The notes: generated by a model from the letters alone, not told the origin. DNA of 64,000 nt from Ruminococcus sp. (GCA_022768065.1 JALELS010000005.1:16319-80318), one strand, 5' to 3'; counted from the stretch's first letter, positions 26,016 to 36,454 are shown. Numbers and translations: made by a program.

Positions 26016-29000
26016 TTATATTTGTATAACAACATTTTTTTCGCCGTTAATTCTTTTAAGTTCCGAAATCATCGGTTCATTCGGAGTTGTCGGGAAATGC
26101 TGCCTCTCATAGCTCTTTGTATCCTCAAAATAGTAGTATACAGGCAGCATACCCTCGAAAATAGTAATGAGATTTGTACTCTTTTTAACTTCCTCACAGT
26201 TCTTTGTGCGAAATCTCACAAAAATACCCTTTCTTACCGATTTTTTCGGCTTGTCGGAATCTTTGGAAGCTGTGTCGGCAGCAGCAATACTGTTTTCATC
26301 CGGAGATAAAGAAACGCTGTCCATAACTATTTTCGGTTCTTCGTCTTCTCTCAGAGACAGTCTGCCGCTCAGCAGTACAACGCTGCCGACATTCAAGAAC
26401 TCGGAATACTTGAGCAAAAGTTTGGGAAACACTATAACTTCAATTGACGCATGAACATCTTCAAAGCCCAAAAACGCCATTGTGCTGTCGGACTTTGTAA
26501 CTTTTTTCTTTATTGAAGTTATTATTCCGAGCACCCGTACAGGGCTGTTATCCGTATATCTTCCCGAAACATTTTCTTCTGTATTCACCATTTCAAGAAC
26601 ACTGTCTGAACGGAGTTTTTTGGAAAGTGTCTCATACTGAGCCATAGGATGCCCCGTAAGATACAAACCGGTCATTTCCTTTTCCATAGACAAAAGCTCA
26701 AGTGTCGGGAATTCATCACACGATTTATATTGCGGTTCGTTGTTACCTGCCGCCACACCGCCCAAATCAAACAAGCCGAGTTGCCCGTCAACATTATTCC
26801 TTTTATCGCGCTCAATATTTTCAACAATTAAAGGTAAATTTGTAAGCATTTCACGGCGATTAAGTCCAAGTCCGTCAAGAGCTCCGCTTTTAATTAAACC
26901 TTCAACGGCACGTTTGTTAAAATCTTTGCCGTATGTCCTTTTGCAAAAATCATACAGCGATTTGTATTTACCGTTGGCGTTTCGTTCTTTTACAATCGTA
27001 TCAATAAAATTATATCCGAGATTTTTAATGGCAAGCAGACCGAATCGAACACTCTTGCCGTCGGATGTAAAGGCTCTGAAACTCTCGTTAACGCTCGGCG
27101 ACAGCACATTTATTTTCAGTCTTGTCAAATCGTCAATGTAAAGTGCAATTTTTGTTGAATCATCAATAACGCTTGTAAGGAGCGCGGCTGTAAATTGAGC
27201 CGGAAAGTGGCATTTTAAATATGCGGTACGATATGCAATTACAGCATATGCGGCAGAATGAGACTTATTGAACGCATATGAAGCAAAAGATGACATATCA
27301 TCAAAAATGCTGTTGGCAACTTCGGCAGGTATTCCGCGCCTTACACATCCGTCACACGCGTAAGTACCGTCAGGGTTTTTTAATCCGTTTACAAAGTATT
27401 CCCTCTCCTGCTCCATTACTTTGTGCTTTTTCTTTGACATGGCGCGTCTTACAATATCCGCACGACCGAAAGAATATCCCGCAAGCTCTCGGAATATTTG
27501 CATAACCTGCTCTTGATATACCATACAGCCGTAAGTAACATCAAGAATATTTTTAAGTTGCGGTGTCTTGTATCTGATGTTTTTCGGATTATGTCTGTTA
27601 TTTATATACATATCAATCGAATCCATAGGACCCGGTCTGTATAAAGAAATAACAGCGATTATATCCTCTATATTCTGCGGTTTCAGACGGGTTATAACAT
27701 TCCTTATTCCCGCCGACTCACATTGAAATACGCCGTAAGTATACCCTGCCGACAGCATATCATATGTCGCCTTATCGTCAAGCGGAATTTTTTCAATGTC
27801 AAAATCGGGAATATTGTTTTCTCTTACCGATTTTACGGTATCGCTTATTACCGTAAGTGTTCTGAGTCCGAGAAAATCCATTTTAAGAAGTCCGAGTTCT
27901 TCGATAGTAGTCATGGTATACTGCGTAACTACTGACTCATCATTTCTTGCTAACGGAACATATTGGTCAACAGGTTTATCGGTTATAACAACACCTGCCG
28001 CATGGGTTGAAGTATGCCTAGGCATACCTTCAACGGATTTTGCCGTATCGACAAGCTCCTTGATTTTTGCGTCTTTATCATAAAGCGCCTTCAGCTCCTG
28101 ATTTTTTATAAGAGCCTTTTCTATTGTCATACCGATTTCGCGTGGAATCATTTTTGAAACCGTATCAACGGTATTATATGGTATCCCGAGCGCTCTGCCG
28201 ACATCACGAATAGACGCTCTTGCAGCCAAAGTACCGAAAGTCACTATTTGCGCAACGTGATCCGAGCCGTATTTTCTTATAACGTAATCAATTACTTCTT
28301 CGCGGCGTTCATAACAAAAATCAACATCAATATCCGGCATACTTACACGTTCCGGATTTAAAAAGCGCTCAAACAGCAGATTGTATTTAATTGGGTCTAT
28401 GCCCGTAATTCCCATACAATAAGCGGCTATACTGCCCGCTCCTGACCCCCTGCCGGGACCTACGGGAATACCATGACGTTTGGCATAGCTTATAAAATCG
28501 GCAACAATAAGGAAATAATCGACATATCCCATTTTTTTGATAACCGAAAGTTCGTATTCTAGTCTGTCAATATATTTTTGCTCAGGAGCAATTCCGTAAT
28601 TTCTGTATAAGCCTTTGTAACACTCATTACGGAAGTATTCAAAATGATCCATATTATTCGGAACATCAAAATGCGGCAACTTGGTTTTGTGAAACTCAAA
28701 CTCAACGTTGCACATATCGGCTATAACAGAAGTGTTATCAACCGCATCCGGATAATCTCCGAATAATTTACGCATTTCATCTTCGGATTTGAGATAAAAA
28801 TCATCGGTTCCGAATTCCAAGCCCGTATCTTCATCTATTGTATGGTTGGTTTGGATACATATAAGAACTTTTTGTACTTTGGCGTTTTCTTTTTTTATAT
28901 AATGGACGTCGTTTGTAGCGACAAGCGGTATACCGGTCTCGCGTGAAATTTTAACTATCTGAGGCAAAACTCTGAGTTGCTCGGCAATTCCGTGATTTTG

Positions 29001-29522
29001 TATTTCAAGGTAATAATTGCCGCGACCGAAAGTCTTGTCATACCAAAGCGCGGCTTCCTTTGCTCCGTCATAATCGTCTTGCAACAGTTTTCTCGGAATT
29101 TCTCCCGCAAGACAGGCAGACAGAGCAATAAGCCCCTCGTGATATTTCTCGAGGAGCTGTTTATCAATACGCGGCTTTGTGTAAAAACCCGTCACCCACG
29201 ATTCAGACACAATTTTGATAAGATTTTCATATCCGGTATTATTTTTACAAAGCAAAACAAGATGGAAACGTTCGTTATCAATGCCGTGAACTTTATCGAG
29301 ACGCGAACGCGGAGCAACATAAACTTCACAACCGATAATGGGCTTTATTCCCTTCTCTTTTGCTGCTTTATAAAACTCAACGGCACCGAACATATTTCCG
29401 TGGTCAGTTATGGCTAACGAATCCATATTGAGCTCTTTTGCAGCATCAACAAGCTGCCCTATACGGCAAGTGCCGTCGAGCAGACTGTATTCTGTATGAA
29501 GATGCAAATGAGTAAAAGACAT
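26016..29522 (-). CDS. dnaE: DNA polymerase III alpha subunit
   Basis: 1168 residues. The N-terminal PHP domain (HLHLHTEYSLLDG, ITDHGN, NDVHYI) is followed by the polymerase core with GPGRGSGAGSIAAYC and the catalytic-Asp motif PDIDVDFCYERR. A helix-hairpin-helix region and an OB domain are near the C-terminus. No 3'-5' exonuclease insertion is present, so this is DnaE rather than PolC. In Firmicutes DnaE commonly extends primers before PolC takes over. The ATG at 29522 has AAAGGA upstream, 16 nt beyond the lysA stop. Confidence 0.95.
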   Translation of the reverse strand: MSFTHLHLHTEYSLLDGTCRIGQLVDAAKELNMDSLAITDHGNMFGAVEFYKAAKEKGIKPIIGCEVYVAPRSRLDKVHGIDNERFHLVLLCKNNTGYENLIKIVSESWVTGFYTKPRIDKQLLEKYHEGLIALSACLAGEIPRKLLQDDYDGAKEAALWYDKTFGRGNYYLEIQNHGIAEQLRVLPQIVKISRETGIPLVATNDVHYIKKENAKVQKVLICIQTNHTIDEDTGLEFGTDDFYLKSEDEMRKLFGDYPDAVDNTSVIADMCNVEFEFHKTKLPHFDVPNNMDHFEYFRNECYKGLYRNYGIAPEQKYIDRLEYELSVIKKMGYVDYFLIVADFISYAKRHGIPVGPGRGSGAGSIAAYCMGITGIDPIKYNLLFERFLNPERVSMPDIDVDFCYERREEVIDYVIRKYGSDHVAQIVTFGTLAARASIRDVGRALGIPYNTVDTVSKMIPREIGMTIEKALIKNQELKALYDKDAKIKELVDTAKSVEGMPRHTSTHAAGVVITDKPVDQYVPLARNDESVVTQYTMTTIEELGLLKMDFLGLRTLTVISDTVKSVRENNIPDFDIEKIPLDDKATYDMLSAGYTYGVFQCESAGIRNVITRLKPQNIEDIIAVISLYRPGPMDSIDMYINNRHNPKNIRYKTPQLKNILDVTYGCMVYQEQVMQIFRELAGYSFGRADIVRRAMSKKKHKVMEQEREYFVNGLKNPDGTYACDGCVRRGIPAEVANSIFDDMSSFASYAFNKSHSAAYAVIAYRTAYLKCHFPAQFTAALLTSVIDDSTKIALYIDDLTRLKINVLSPSVNESFRAFTSDGKSVRFGLLAIKNLGYNFIDTIVKERNANGKYKSLYDFCKRTYGKDFNKRAVEGLIKSGALDGLGLNRREMLTNLPLIVENIERDKRNNVDGQLGLFDLGGVAAGNNEPQYKSCDEFPTLELLSMEKEMTGLYLTGHPMAQYETLSKKLRSDSVLEMVNTEENVSGRYTDNSPVRVLGIITSIKKKVTKSDSTMAFLGFEDVHASIEVIVFPKLLLKYSEFLNVGSVVLLSGRLSLREDEEPKIVMDSVSLSPDENSIAAADTASKDSDKPKKSVRKGIFVRFRTKNCEEVKKSTNLITIFEGMLPVYYYFEDTKSYERQHFPTTPNEPMISELKRINGEKNVVIQI

Positions 29523-29538
29523 TTAAATTCCTTTCATC

Positions 29539-30837
29539 TTAAACATCGTTACGTGTAATATCTTCGTATGTTTCACGTCTTATAATTACACGCGAATCCC
29601 CATCCTTTGCCATTACTACTATAGGACGCGGAATTCTGTTATAATTTGATGCCATCGAGTAGTTGTAAGCACCTGTCGAAAGCACAGCTAAAAGATCTCC
29701 TGCCTCGACTTTTTGTATCGGAGCATTCTCCTGTATAAGGTCACCGCTTTCGCAGCATTTACCGGCAACGGTTACTTTTTCCGTCTTGGGCTCATTTGCT
29801 TTGTTGGCGCACATTACATCATAATCCGATTGATAGAGAATATAACGCGGATTATCGGTCATTCCTCCGTCCACCGAAACATAGGTTCTGATATTCGGAA
29901 TATGCTTAACGGCTCCGACGGTATAAACAGTAACGCCCTCTGCTCCGACTACGGAACGACCGGGTTCGATAAGGATAAACGGAAGCTTAACATTTTTCTT
30001 CTCCGCTTCTTCCTTTACCACAACCGAAACTCTCTTCATATATTCCGAGAACGGCTTCGGGGTATCCGATTCAAGATACTTAATGCCGAATCCGCCGCCG
30101 AGATTGAGTTCTCTGATTTCATATCCTACGGTTTCTTTGATTTCAGAAATAAAATCAATCATAACTTTTGCCGCAAGTTCAAACGGCGCAATATCAAATA
30201 TCTGCGAACCAATATGGCAATGAAGTCCGCAAAGATCAATGCTGTCGGTTTCAACCGCAAGTTTTACGGCAGCCATAGCTTCACCGGTCTCAAGAGCAAA
30301 GCCGAACTTAGAATCAATCTGCCCGGTTCTTATAAATGAATGCGTGTGCGCATCTATGCCGGGTTTAATTCTCAGCATTATCTTTGCTACCTTACCGGTT
30401 TTTGAAGCTAAAGTGCTGAGCCTTTTAAGCTCCTCAACATTGTCGACGACTATTCTGCCTACATTGTTATCGAGCGCCATTGTAAGCTCATCATCGGTTT
30501 TATTGTTACCGTGGAAGCAAATGCGTTCCGACGGAAAACCCGCCTTAACAGCGGTAAAGATTTCACCGCCGGAGACAACGTCTAAGCCCATTTTTTCTTC
30601 TTTACATATTCTGCACATTTCAAGGCAGGAAAAGGCCTTGCTCGCATAGCATACAAGTCCGTTGCCGTCATAATCTTCTTCCATTGATTTTACAAATTCA
30701 CGGCAGTTCTTTCTTATCATATCCTCGTCGTAACAAATATACGGTGTTCCGTACTTTTTGGCAAGCGATACGGTATCGCAACCGCCGACGGTCAAATGGC
30801 CGCTCTCATTAACTCCTAATCCGTCTGATACAAACAT
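29539..30837 (-). CDS. lysA: diaminopimelate decarboxylase
   Basis: 432 residues, PLP enzyme making lysine from meso-diaminopimelate. The PLP Lys is in VCYASKAFSC; later HCHIGSQIFD, the NLGGGFGIKY phosphate-binding loop and the ILIEPGRSVV motif are present, and the substrate-binding Cys lies in AGKCCESGD. GGAGAG precedes the ATG. It sits 14 nt downstream of engB and 16 nt upstream of dnaE, all on one strand. Confidence 0.95.
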   Translation of the reverse strand: MFVSDGLGVNESGHLTVGGCDTVSLAKKYGTPYICYDEDMIRKNCREFVKSMEEDYDGNGLVCYASKAFSCLEMCRICKEEKMGLDVVSGGEIFTAVKAGFPSERICFHGNNKTDDELTMALDNNVGRIVVDNVEELKRLSTLASKTGKVAKIMLRIKPGIDAHTHSFIRTGQIDSKFGFALETGEAMAAVKLAVETDSIDLCGLHCHIGSQIFDIAPFELAAKVMIDFISEIKETVGYEIRELNLGGGFGIKYLESDTPKPFSEYMKRVSVVVKEEAEKKNVKLPFILIEPGRSVVGAEGVTVYTVGAVKHIPNIRTYVSVDGGMTDNPRYILYQSDYDVMCANKANEPKTEKVTVAGKCCESGDLIQENAPIQKVEAGDLLAVLSTGAYNYSMASNYNRIPRPIVVMAKDGDSRVIIRRETYEDITRNDV

Positions 30838-30851
30838 TAAGTTCTCTCCTT

Positions 30852-31430
30852 TTAAAGTGCATTATTTATATACTCGGTTATCTCTTCCCTGCCCAATCCG
30901 TCAGTCGCAGAAAAAGGAATAATGGTAACATTTTCAGAATCCGGTATTTCATCGTAAATTGCCGCCGATCTTTCGGCAAACTGCGTTTTGTTAAGCTTGT
31001 CGCTCTTAGTCATAACAATAACAAACGGATAACCGGTTGAGCGCAAAAAATCAATCATCATAAGATCATCGGCGCTCGGTTTATGGCGCATATCTACAAG
31101 TTGAACAACAAGCTTTATATTGCGTCCTGTTTTAAAATAGCCTTCAAGCATTTCAGCCCATCTTATTTTCTCGGATTTTGATACTTTTGCATATCCGTAT
31201 CCCGGTAAATCCACAAATCTGACATCGTCAACCTTGTAGAAGTTTATCGTAGCGGTTTTACCCGGAACAGAGCTTACCCTTGCAAGTGACTTTCTGTTAA
31301 AAAGGCGGTTAAGCAAAGACGATTTTCCGACGTTGGATCTGCCTGCGAAGGCTATCTCCGGCAAATCGGACATCGGCAACTGCGACGAGGTTCCGAACGC
31401 CGCTTCAAATTCAGCCTTGTTTAAATTCAT
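30852..31430 (-). CDS. engB: ribosome biogenesis GTPase EngB/YsxC
   Basis: 192 residues, an essential GTPase for large ribosomal subunit assembly. GTPase motifs: G1 GRSNVGKSSL, G3 DLPGYGYA, G4 TKSDK, with the typical IAFAG start of the G domain near residue 25. GAGG lies ahead of the ATG. The lon-engB order is the same as in Bacillus (lonA-ysxC). Confidence 0.95.
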   Translation of the reverse strand: MNLNKAEFEAAFGTSSQLPMSDLPEIAFAGRSNVGKSSLLNRLFNRKSLARVSSVPGKTATINFYKVDDVRFVDLPGYGYAKVSKSEKIRWAEMLEGYFKTGRNIKLVVQLVDMRHKPSADDLMMIDFLRSTGYPFVIVMTKSDKLNKTQFAERSAAIYDEIPDSENVTIIPFSATDGLGREEITEYINNAL

Positions 31431-31440
31431 TTTTTACCTC

Positions 31441-33858
31441 TTAGTTCTGTTGCCAAACAGAAGCAGGCTTGCTTCTATCCTGTTTGAGCTTTAAATTTGT
31501 TTTTTTGTTGTCTTTGATGGGAACTTTTTTGGATAACGCAAGAGACAGTACCTCATCGGCTTTTGATACAGGTATAAAATCGACATTTTCTTTAACCGCA
31601 TCGTCGATTTCTTTTAAATCCGAAACATTTTCTTCCGGTATAAGAACGGTTTTAATTCCGTTTCTGTAAGCCGCCATTGTTTTTTCTTTCAGTCCGCCGA
31701 TCGGCAATACATTACCGGTTAAAGTAACCTCACCCGTCATAGCAATATCGGCTCTTACCGGTATACCTGTGAGTGCGGAAACAACCGCAGTTGTTATTGC
31801 TATTCCGGCAGAAGGACCGTCCTTCGGAACAGCTCCCTCCGGGAAATGAATATGAATGTCGGTATTTTTGTAAAAATCCATATCAAGAGGCAATGCTTCC
31901 GAAATGCTTCGGATATAACTGTATGCCGTCCTTGCGGATTCTTTCATAACATCTCCTAAAGAACCGGTAAGTTCAAGCTTACCCGTCCCAGGCATTTTAA
32001 CAGCCTCAACTTTCAGCATTTCTCCGCCGACGGAAGTCCACGCAAGACCGTTTACAACGCCGACTTCGTCCTTATGTGACTGCGATTCCGGTTTGAATTT
32101 CTTAGGTCCGAGATAGCCCTCAAGATCGGCCGGTTTTACAGTAATTTTTCCTGTATAACCTTCTGTTATTTTGACGGCAGCTTTACGCATTACCTTGGCA
32201 AAAGTACGTTCAAGCGTTCTGACCCCGGCCTCTCTTGTATAACCGTCTATTACAGTGTGTACAGCGTTATCGGTAAAATGAAGCTGAGACGCTTTAATAC
32301 CGTTTTCTTTAAGTTGCTTAGGTATAAGGTGTTTTTTGGCTATATTAAACTTTTCCTCATGTGTGTAGCTGAAAAGTTCGATAACCTCCATTCTGTCGAG
32401 CAACGGCGCAGGTATTTCGCTTTTGTCGTTAGCCGTTGTTACAAAAAGAACCTTGCTTAAATCAAACGGGATTTCAATATAGTGATCACGGAAGGTATTG
32501 TTCTGCTCGGGATCAAGAGCTTCTAGCAAAGCGCTTGACGGGTCACCTTTATAGTCGCTCGCAAGTTTGTCAATTTCATCGAGCAAAAGCAAAGGATTGG
32601 ATGTTTTAGCTCTGATAACAGCTTCTATTATACTGCCCGGCATAGCGCCGATATAAGTCTTTCTGTGACCTCTTATCTCCGCTTCGTCGTGAACCCCGCC
32701 GAGAGATATTCTCTCATACTTTCTGTTCAGCGCCTTGGCAAGAGACTTTGCAACAGAGGTTTTGCCGACGCCGGGAGGGCCGACAAGACATATTATCTGC
32801 CCCTTGATATTAGGCGACAGTTTCCTTACTGCAATGAATTCAAGGATTCGCTCTTTAACGTCTTTAAGTCCGTAATGATCTCTGTCAAGTATTCTCCGAG
32901 CATTATCGATATTGAGATTCTCTTTTGAGTAAATATGCCACGGAAGTTCCAAAATCTTATCAAGATAATTTCTTGATACAGCGCTTTCCGGGCTGCTCGG
33001 CTGCACATATTTAAGCCTGTCACATTCATTTAACAGTTTCTTTTCGCTGTCGGCATCAAGGTGAAGTTTAAGTATTTTTTCACGATAACCATCAGCCTCG
33101 GAAGCGGGATTTTCGCCCTCACCGAGTTCGGCGTTAATCGCTTTTAACTGCTCATGAAGATAATATTCTTTTTGATTCTCGTCTATCTGGCTTTGTACTC
33201 TGTCGTTTATATCCTCTTCGAGCTGAAGAAGTTTAACCTCTTTGCCGAGTACATCTATAAGCTTTTGAATTCTCTTAAGGGAATCAATTTCGGATAATAC
33301 TTCCTGCTTCTGCGGATAATCAAGAGGAATATTGCCGGCAATATAATCGGCAAGTTCACCGGGCTCAGAGAGCTTTGCAACACCCATATTTATATCGTTG
33401 GGAAGTTTTTGAGCAATAATAGAATATTCGTTAAACAGTCCCTTTGCATATCTCACAAGCGCCTCGGCTCTTAAACTGTACTTTTCAGGACACGGGATAC
33501 TGTCAACTCGTCTGATAACAGCCGTAAGATAAGGATTAACATCCGAAAAAGCTATAAGCTCAGCTCTGTACTTACCTTCTACTATTACTCTCAGGCAGTC
33601 ACTCGACGGTATTCTTACAATTTGCTTTATTTCGCAAACAACGCCGATATCATAAACCGCATCAATATTTTCGGTTTCGTCCGACATATCCTTTTGCGTG
33701 GAGAGAAAAATATCCTGTTTTGTTATCATTGCTGTTTTGACGGCAGAAATACTTTTTTTCCTACCAACATCAAAATGTAATGTTATATTAGGAAAAACAA
33801 CCAATCCTCTCAATGCAACCATGGGCAAATTAAGAGCATTATTGTCAATAAGGTCCAT
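31441..33858 (-). CDS. lon: ATP-dependent protease Lon
   Basis: 805 residues. N-terminal LAN domain, then the AAA+ module (Walker A GPPGVGKTS, Walker B LLLLDEIDK) and the serine-lysine protease domain with catalytic Ser in PKDGPSAGIA and Lys in GGLKEKTMAA. Degrades misfolded and regulatory proteins. GGAGA precedes the ATG. A promoter fits at 33892-33920. I found no CtsR-type repeat upstream. The last 30 residues are a basic, low-conservation tail. Confidence 0.96.
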   Translation of the reverse strand: MDLIDNNALNLPMVALRGLVVFPNITLHFDVGRKKSISAVKTAMITKQDIFLSTQKDMSDETENIDAVYDIGVVCEIKQIVRIPSSDCLRVIVEGKYRAELIAFSDVNPYLTAVIRRVDSIPCPEKYSLRAEALVRYAKGLFNEYSIIAQKLPNDINMGVAKLSEPGELADYIAGNIPLDYPQKQEVLSEIDSLKRIQKLIDVLGKEVKLLQLEEDINDRVQSQIDENQKEYYLHEQLKAINAELGEGENPASEADGYREKILKLHLDADSEKKLLNECDRLKYVQPSSPESAVSRNYLDKILELPWHIYSKENLNIDNARRILDRDHYGLKDVKERILEFIAVRKLSPNIKGQIICLVGPPGVGKTSVAKSLAKALNRKYERISLGGVHDEAEIRGHRKTYIGAMPGSIIEAVIRAKTSNPLLLLDEIDKLASDYKGDPSSALLEALDPEQNNTFRDHYIEIPFDLSKVLFVTTANDKSEIPAPLLDRMEVIELFSYTHEEKFNIAKKHLIPKQLKENGIKASQLHFTDNAVHTVIDGYTREAGVRTLERTFAKVMRKAAVKITEGYTGKITVKPADLEGYLGPKKFKPESQSHKDEVGVVNGLAWTSVGGEMLKVEAVKMPGTGKLELTGSLGDVMKESARTAYSYIRSISEALPLDMDFYKNTDIHIHFPEGAVPKDGPSAGIAITTAVVSALTGIPVRADIAMTGEVTLTGNVLPIGGLKEKTMAAYRNGIKTVLIPEENVSDLKEIDDAVKENVDFIPVSKADEVLSLALSKKVPIKDNKKTNLKLKQDRSKPASVWQQN

Positions 33859-33891
33859 TTATGTAATCTCCTACTTAATTAATTAGAGTTT

Positions 33892-33920
33892 ATTATACAA
33901 TGAATAACATTTATCTGCAA
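33892..33920 (-). promoter_or_regulatory. sigma-A promoter for lon
   Basis: TTGCAG, 17-nt spacer, TATAAT on the minus strand, 34 nt upstream of the lon ATG. Confidence 0.7.
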
Positions 33921-33996
33921 TAAAAAAGTGTCAACAAATAAAGAATAAGCTAAAATTTTAGTAAGTTTGTTAATTTTTATTACAATTTTTATGTAC

Positions 33997-34017
33997 AAAA
34001 CGCAGAATATGCGTTTT
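33997..34017. repeat. inverted repeat in the lon/serC divergent region
   Basis: AAAACGCA and TGCGTTTT, perfect 8-bp arms around 5 nt. It lies between the two divergent promoters, 26 nt upstream of the serC -35. It could be an operator; on the plus strand a loose T-run follows, so a terminator is also conceivable although no plus-strand gene precedes it. Confidence 0.5.
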
Positions 34018-34042
34018 AGTTTGTTATTTTTTTATCAATTTG

Positions 34043-34072
34043 TTGACTTTTATAAACACAGATTGATATAAT
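34043..34072 (+). promoter_or_regulatory. sigma-A promoter for serC-serA
   Basis: TTGACT, 18-nt spacer, TATAAT, 33 nt upstream of the serC ATG. The short leader leaves no room for a T-box or riboswitch. Confidence 0.75.
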
Positions 34073-34105
34073 GTAGCGGAAATAATTTTTGGAGGCAAAG
34101 TCAAA

Positions 34106-35188
34106 ATGTCCAGAGTTTACAATTTTTCAGCAGGTCCGTCTATGTTACCGGAAGAAGTTTTGAAAAAAGCCGCATCCGAAATGCTCGACTATGAAGGCTC
34201 GGGTCAATCGGTAATGGAGATGAGTCACCGCTCAAAAGTTTTTGACAATATCATAAAAACGGCAGAAAAACTCCTCAGAGAGCTTATGAATATACCGGAC
34301 AACTACAAAGTTCTGTTTTTGCAGGGTGGTGCTTCAACACAATTTGCGGCAATACCGCTCAATTTTATGAACGGTTCAAATAAAGCCGACTATGTTATCA
34401 CAGGTCAGTGGGCAAAAAAAGCATTTGCCGAGGCACAAAAATACGGTGATGCAAAAGCTGTCGCTTCTTCTGCCGACAAAACATTTTCATATATCCCGAA
34501 GCTTGATAAATCAATGTTTCGAAGCGACGCGGATTATGTATACATCTGCATGAATAACACGATCTACGGAACCGTTTATCATGAAATCCCTGATACGGGC
34601 AACATTCCACTCATAGCGGATATATCATCTTGTTTCCTTTCGGAACCGATTGATGTTACAAAATTCGGTATGCTTTACGGCGGCGCGCAAAAAAATGTTG
34701 CTCCCGCAGGTCTTACAATCTGCATTATACGAGAAGATTTGCTCGGCAACGCACGTGACATAACACCCACAATGTTAAATTATACAATTCACGCAGATGC
34801 AAATTCTCTTTACAATACCCCACCCTGCTACACAATATATATCTGCAAACTTGTTCTTGAATGGATAAAAGAGCTCGGCGGTCTTGAGAAGATGAAAGAA
34901 CGAAATGAAAAAAAGGCAAAGCTTCTCTATGATTTTCTCGATAACAGCAAAATGTTCAGAGGTACCGTTGTTCCGGAAGATCGTTCTTTAATGAATGTAC
35001 CTTTTGTCACCGACAGCGATGAACTTAACGCAAAATTCATTGAGGAAGCCACGAAAAACAGGCTTGTAAATCTTAAAGGCCATCGAACCGTGGGCGGCAT
35101 GAGAGCGTCAATTTACAATGCAATGCCTTATGAGGGTGTTGAAAAACTCGTTAAATTTATGTCGGATTTTGAAAAAACGAATTCATAA
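34106..35188 (+). CDS. serC: phosphoserine aminotransferase
   Basis: 360 residues, PLP-dependent second step of serine synthesis. It opens with YNFSAGPSMLPEEVL, as in all SerC, and has EMSHRSKVF, FLQGGASTQFA, and the PLP-Lys region YGGAQKNVAPAG near residue 197. The C-terminus has GHRTVGGMRASIYNA. GGAGG precedes the ATG. serA starts 17 nt after the stop, so the two form an operon covering the first two steps of serine biosynthesis. Confidence 0.96.
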   Translation: MSRVYNFSAGPSMLPEEVLKKAASEMLDYEGSGQSVMEMSHRSKVFDNIIKTAEKLLRELMNIPDNYKVLFLQGGASTQFAAIPLNFMNGSNKADYVITGQWAKKAFAEAQKYGDAKAVASSADKTFSYIPKLDKSMFRSDADYVYICMNNTIYGTVYHEIPDTGNIPLIADISSCFLSEPIDVTKFGMLYGGAQKNVAPAGLTICIIREDLLGNARDITPTMLNYTIHADANSLYNTPPCYTIYICKLVLEWIKELGGLEKMKERNEKKAKLLYDFLDNSKMFRGTVVPEDRSLMNVPFVTDSDELNAKFIEEATKNRLVNLKGHRTVGGMRASIYNAMPYEGVEKLVKFMSDFEKTNS

Positions 35189-35205
35189 CTCAGGAGAAAA
35201 TCGCA

Positions 35206-36369
35206 ATGAACAACATTTTAACTTTAAATAAAATTTCAAAAAACGGACTTGATAGGTTCGGTAAAAATTATGTCTGCGCAAACGCCGCCGAAAATCCGGA
35301 CGCGATACTTGTCCGTTCTGCATCCATGCACGAGTTTGATTTTTCGGAAAACACTCTCGCAATAGCAAGAGCGGGCGCCGGAGTTAACAACATTCCCCTC
35401 GAAAAATGCAGCGAACAGGGAATCGTTGTTTTTAACACTCCCGGAGCTAATGCAAACGCCGTTAAAGAGCTCGTTTTGTGTGCGCTGTTTTTATCGTCAC
35501 GAAAAATAGTGCCTGCTATTGAATGGTCAAAGACTCTCAAGGGCGAAGGCGACGCGGTTCCCAAGCTTGTGGAAAAAGGCAAATCAGCTTTTTCGGGGCC
35601 CGAAATCAAGGGTAAAAAACTCGGTGTTGTCGGTCTCGGCGCAATCGGCGTGCTTGTAGCAAATGCCGCTCATTCTCTCGGAATGGAAGTTTACGGTTAC
35701 GATCCTTTTCTTTCCGTTGATGCGGCTTGGAAACTTTCACGTGCTGTTAAACACGCTGCAACTCTCGATGACATTTACGCAAATTGCGACTATATAACGC
35801 TTCATGTTCCGCTGACAGACGAGACTCGCGGCATTATAAACGCCGAATCGATTGCTAAAATGAAAGATTCGGTACGCATACTCAATTTTGCACGCGGCGA
35901 TCTTGTAAATACAGAGGATATAATTAAAGCTCTCGGCGACGGTAAGGTTGCTGCTTATGCAACAGATTTTCTCAAAGACGAACTCATCGACGCAACCGGT
36001 GTAATAACCATCCCCCACCTCGGTGCCTCTACTCCGGAATCGGAGGACAATTGCGCCGTTATGGCTGTTGATGAATTAAAAGATTATATAGAAAACGGCA
36101 ATATAACAAACTCCGTAAATATGCCCGCAGTTTCGGTTCCGAGAAGCGGCAAAACAAGAATTACCATTATACACAAAAATGTTCCGAATGTTATCAGCCG
36201 CATTACAACAATCGTTGCGGAAGAAAACATAAACATTGATAATATGGTAAATAAATCTCGCGGCGAATATGCATATACCATGCTTGATACCGACACAGAA
36301 GTTTCCGATGATGCAATAAATGCAATTTCTTCCCAGGACTTTGCCATAAGAGTCAGAGTCATCAAGTAA
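35206..36369 (+). CDS. serA: D-3-phosphoglycerate dehydrogenase with C-terminal ACT domain
   Basis: 387 residues, first step of serine synthesis. Substrate Arg-containing ARAGAGVNNIP, NAD-binding GVVGLGAIG near residue 140, catalytic Arg in NFARGDLVN, and the His in IPHLGAST are all visible. The last 75 residues form an ACT domain (RITIIHKNVPNVISRITTI), usually the serine feedback site; the intervening ASB domain of longer SerA is missing. GGAG lies upstream of the ATG. The operon ends at the hairpin at 36392. Confidence 0.95.
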   Translation: MNNILTLNKISKNGLDRFGKNYVCANAAENPDAILVRSASMHEFDFSENTLAIARAGAGVNNIPLEKCSEQGIVVFNTPGANANAVKELVLCALFLSSRKIVPAIEWSKTLKGEGDAVPKLVEKGKSAFSGPEIKGKKLGVVGLGAIGVLVANAAHSLGMEVYGYDPFLSVDAAWKLSRAVKHAATLDDIYANCDYITLHVPLTDETRGIINAESIAKMKDSVRILNFARGDLVNTEDIIKALGDGKVAAYATDFLKDELIDATGVITIPHLGASTPESEDNCAVMAVDELKDYIENGNITNSVNMPAVSVPRSGKTRITIIHKNVPNVISRITTIVAEENINIDNMVNKSRGEYAYTMLDTDTEVSDDAINAISSQDFAIRVRVIK

Positions 36370-36391
36370 ATAACTCCTTCCAATAAAATAC

Positions 36392-36431
36392 AAAAGGAAA
36401 CCGGCTTCATTTTTGAGGTCGGTTTCCTTTT
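36392..36431. terminator. bidirectional terminator between serA and the DEDDh exonuclease gene
   Basis: AAAAGGAAACC pairs with GGTTTCCTTTT, with extra CG pairs inside; T-runs follow on both strands. Confidence 0.88.
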
Positions 36432-36454
36432 TAACTATAATTTAAATGCAGCCG

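Noticed and set aside
33859..34105. CtsR heptad repeats for lon control
   Set aside because: No GGTCAAA-type repeat was found; only the inverted repeat at 33997-34017.
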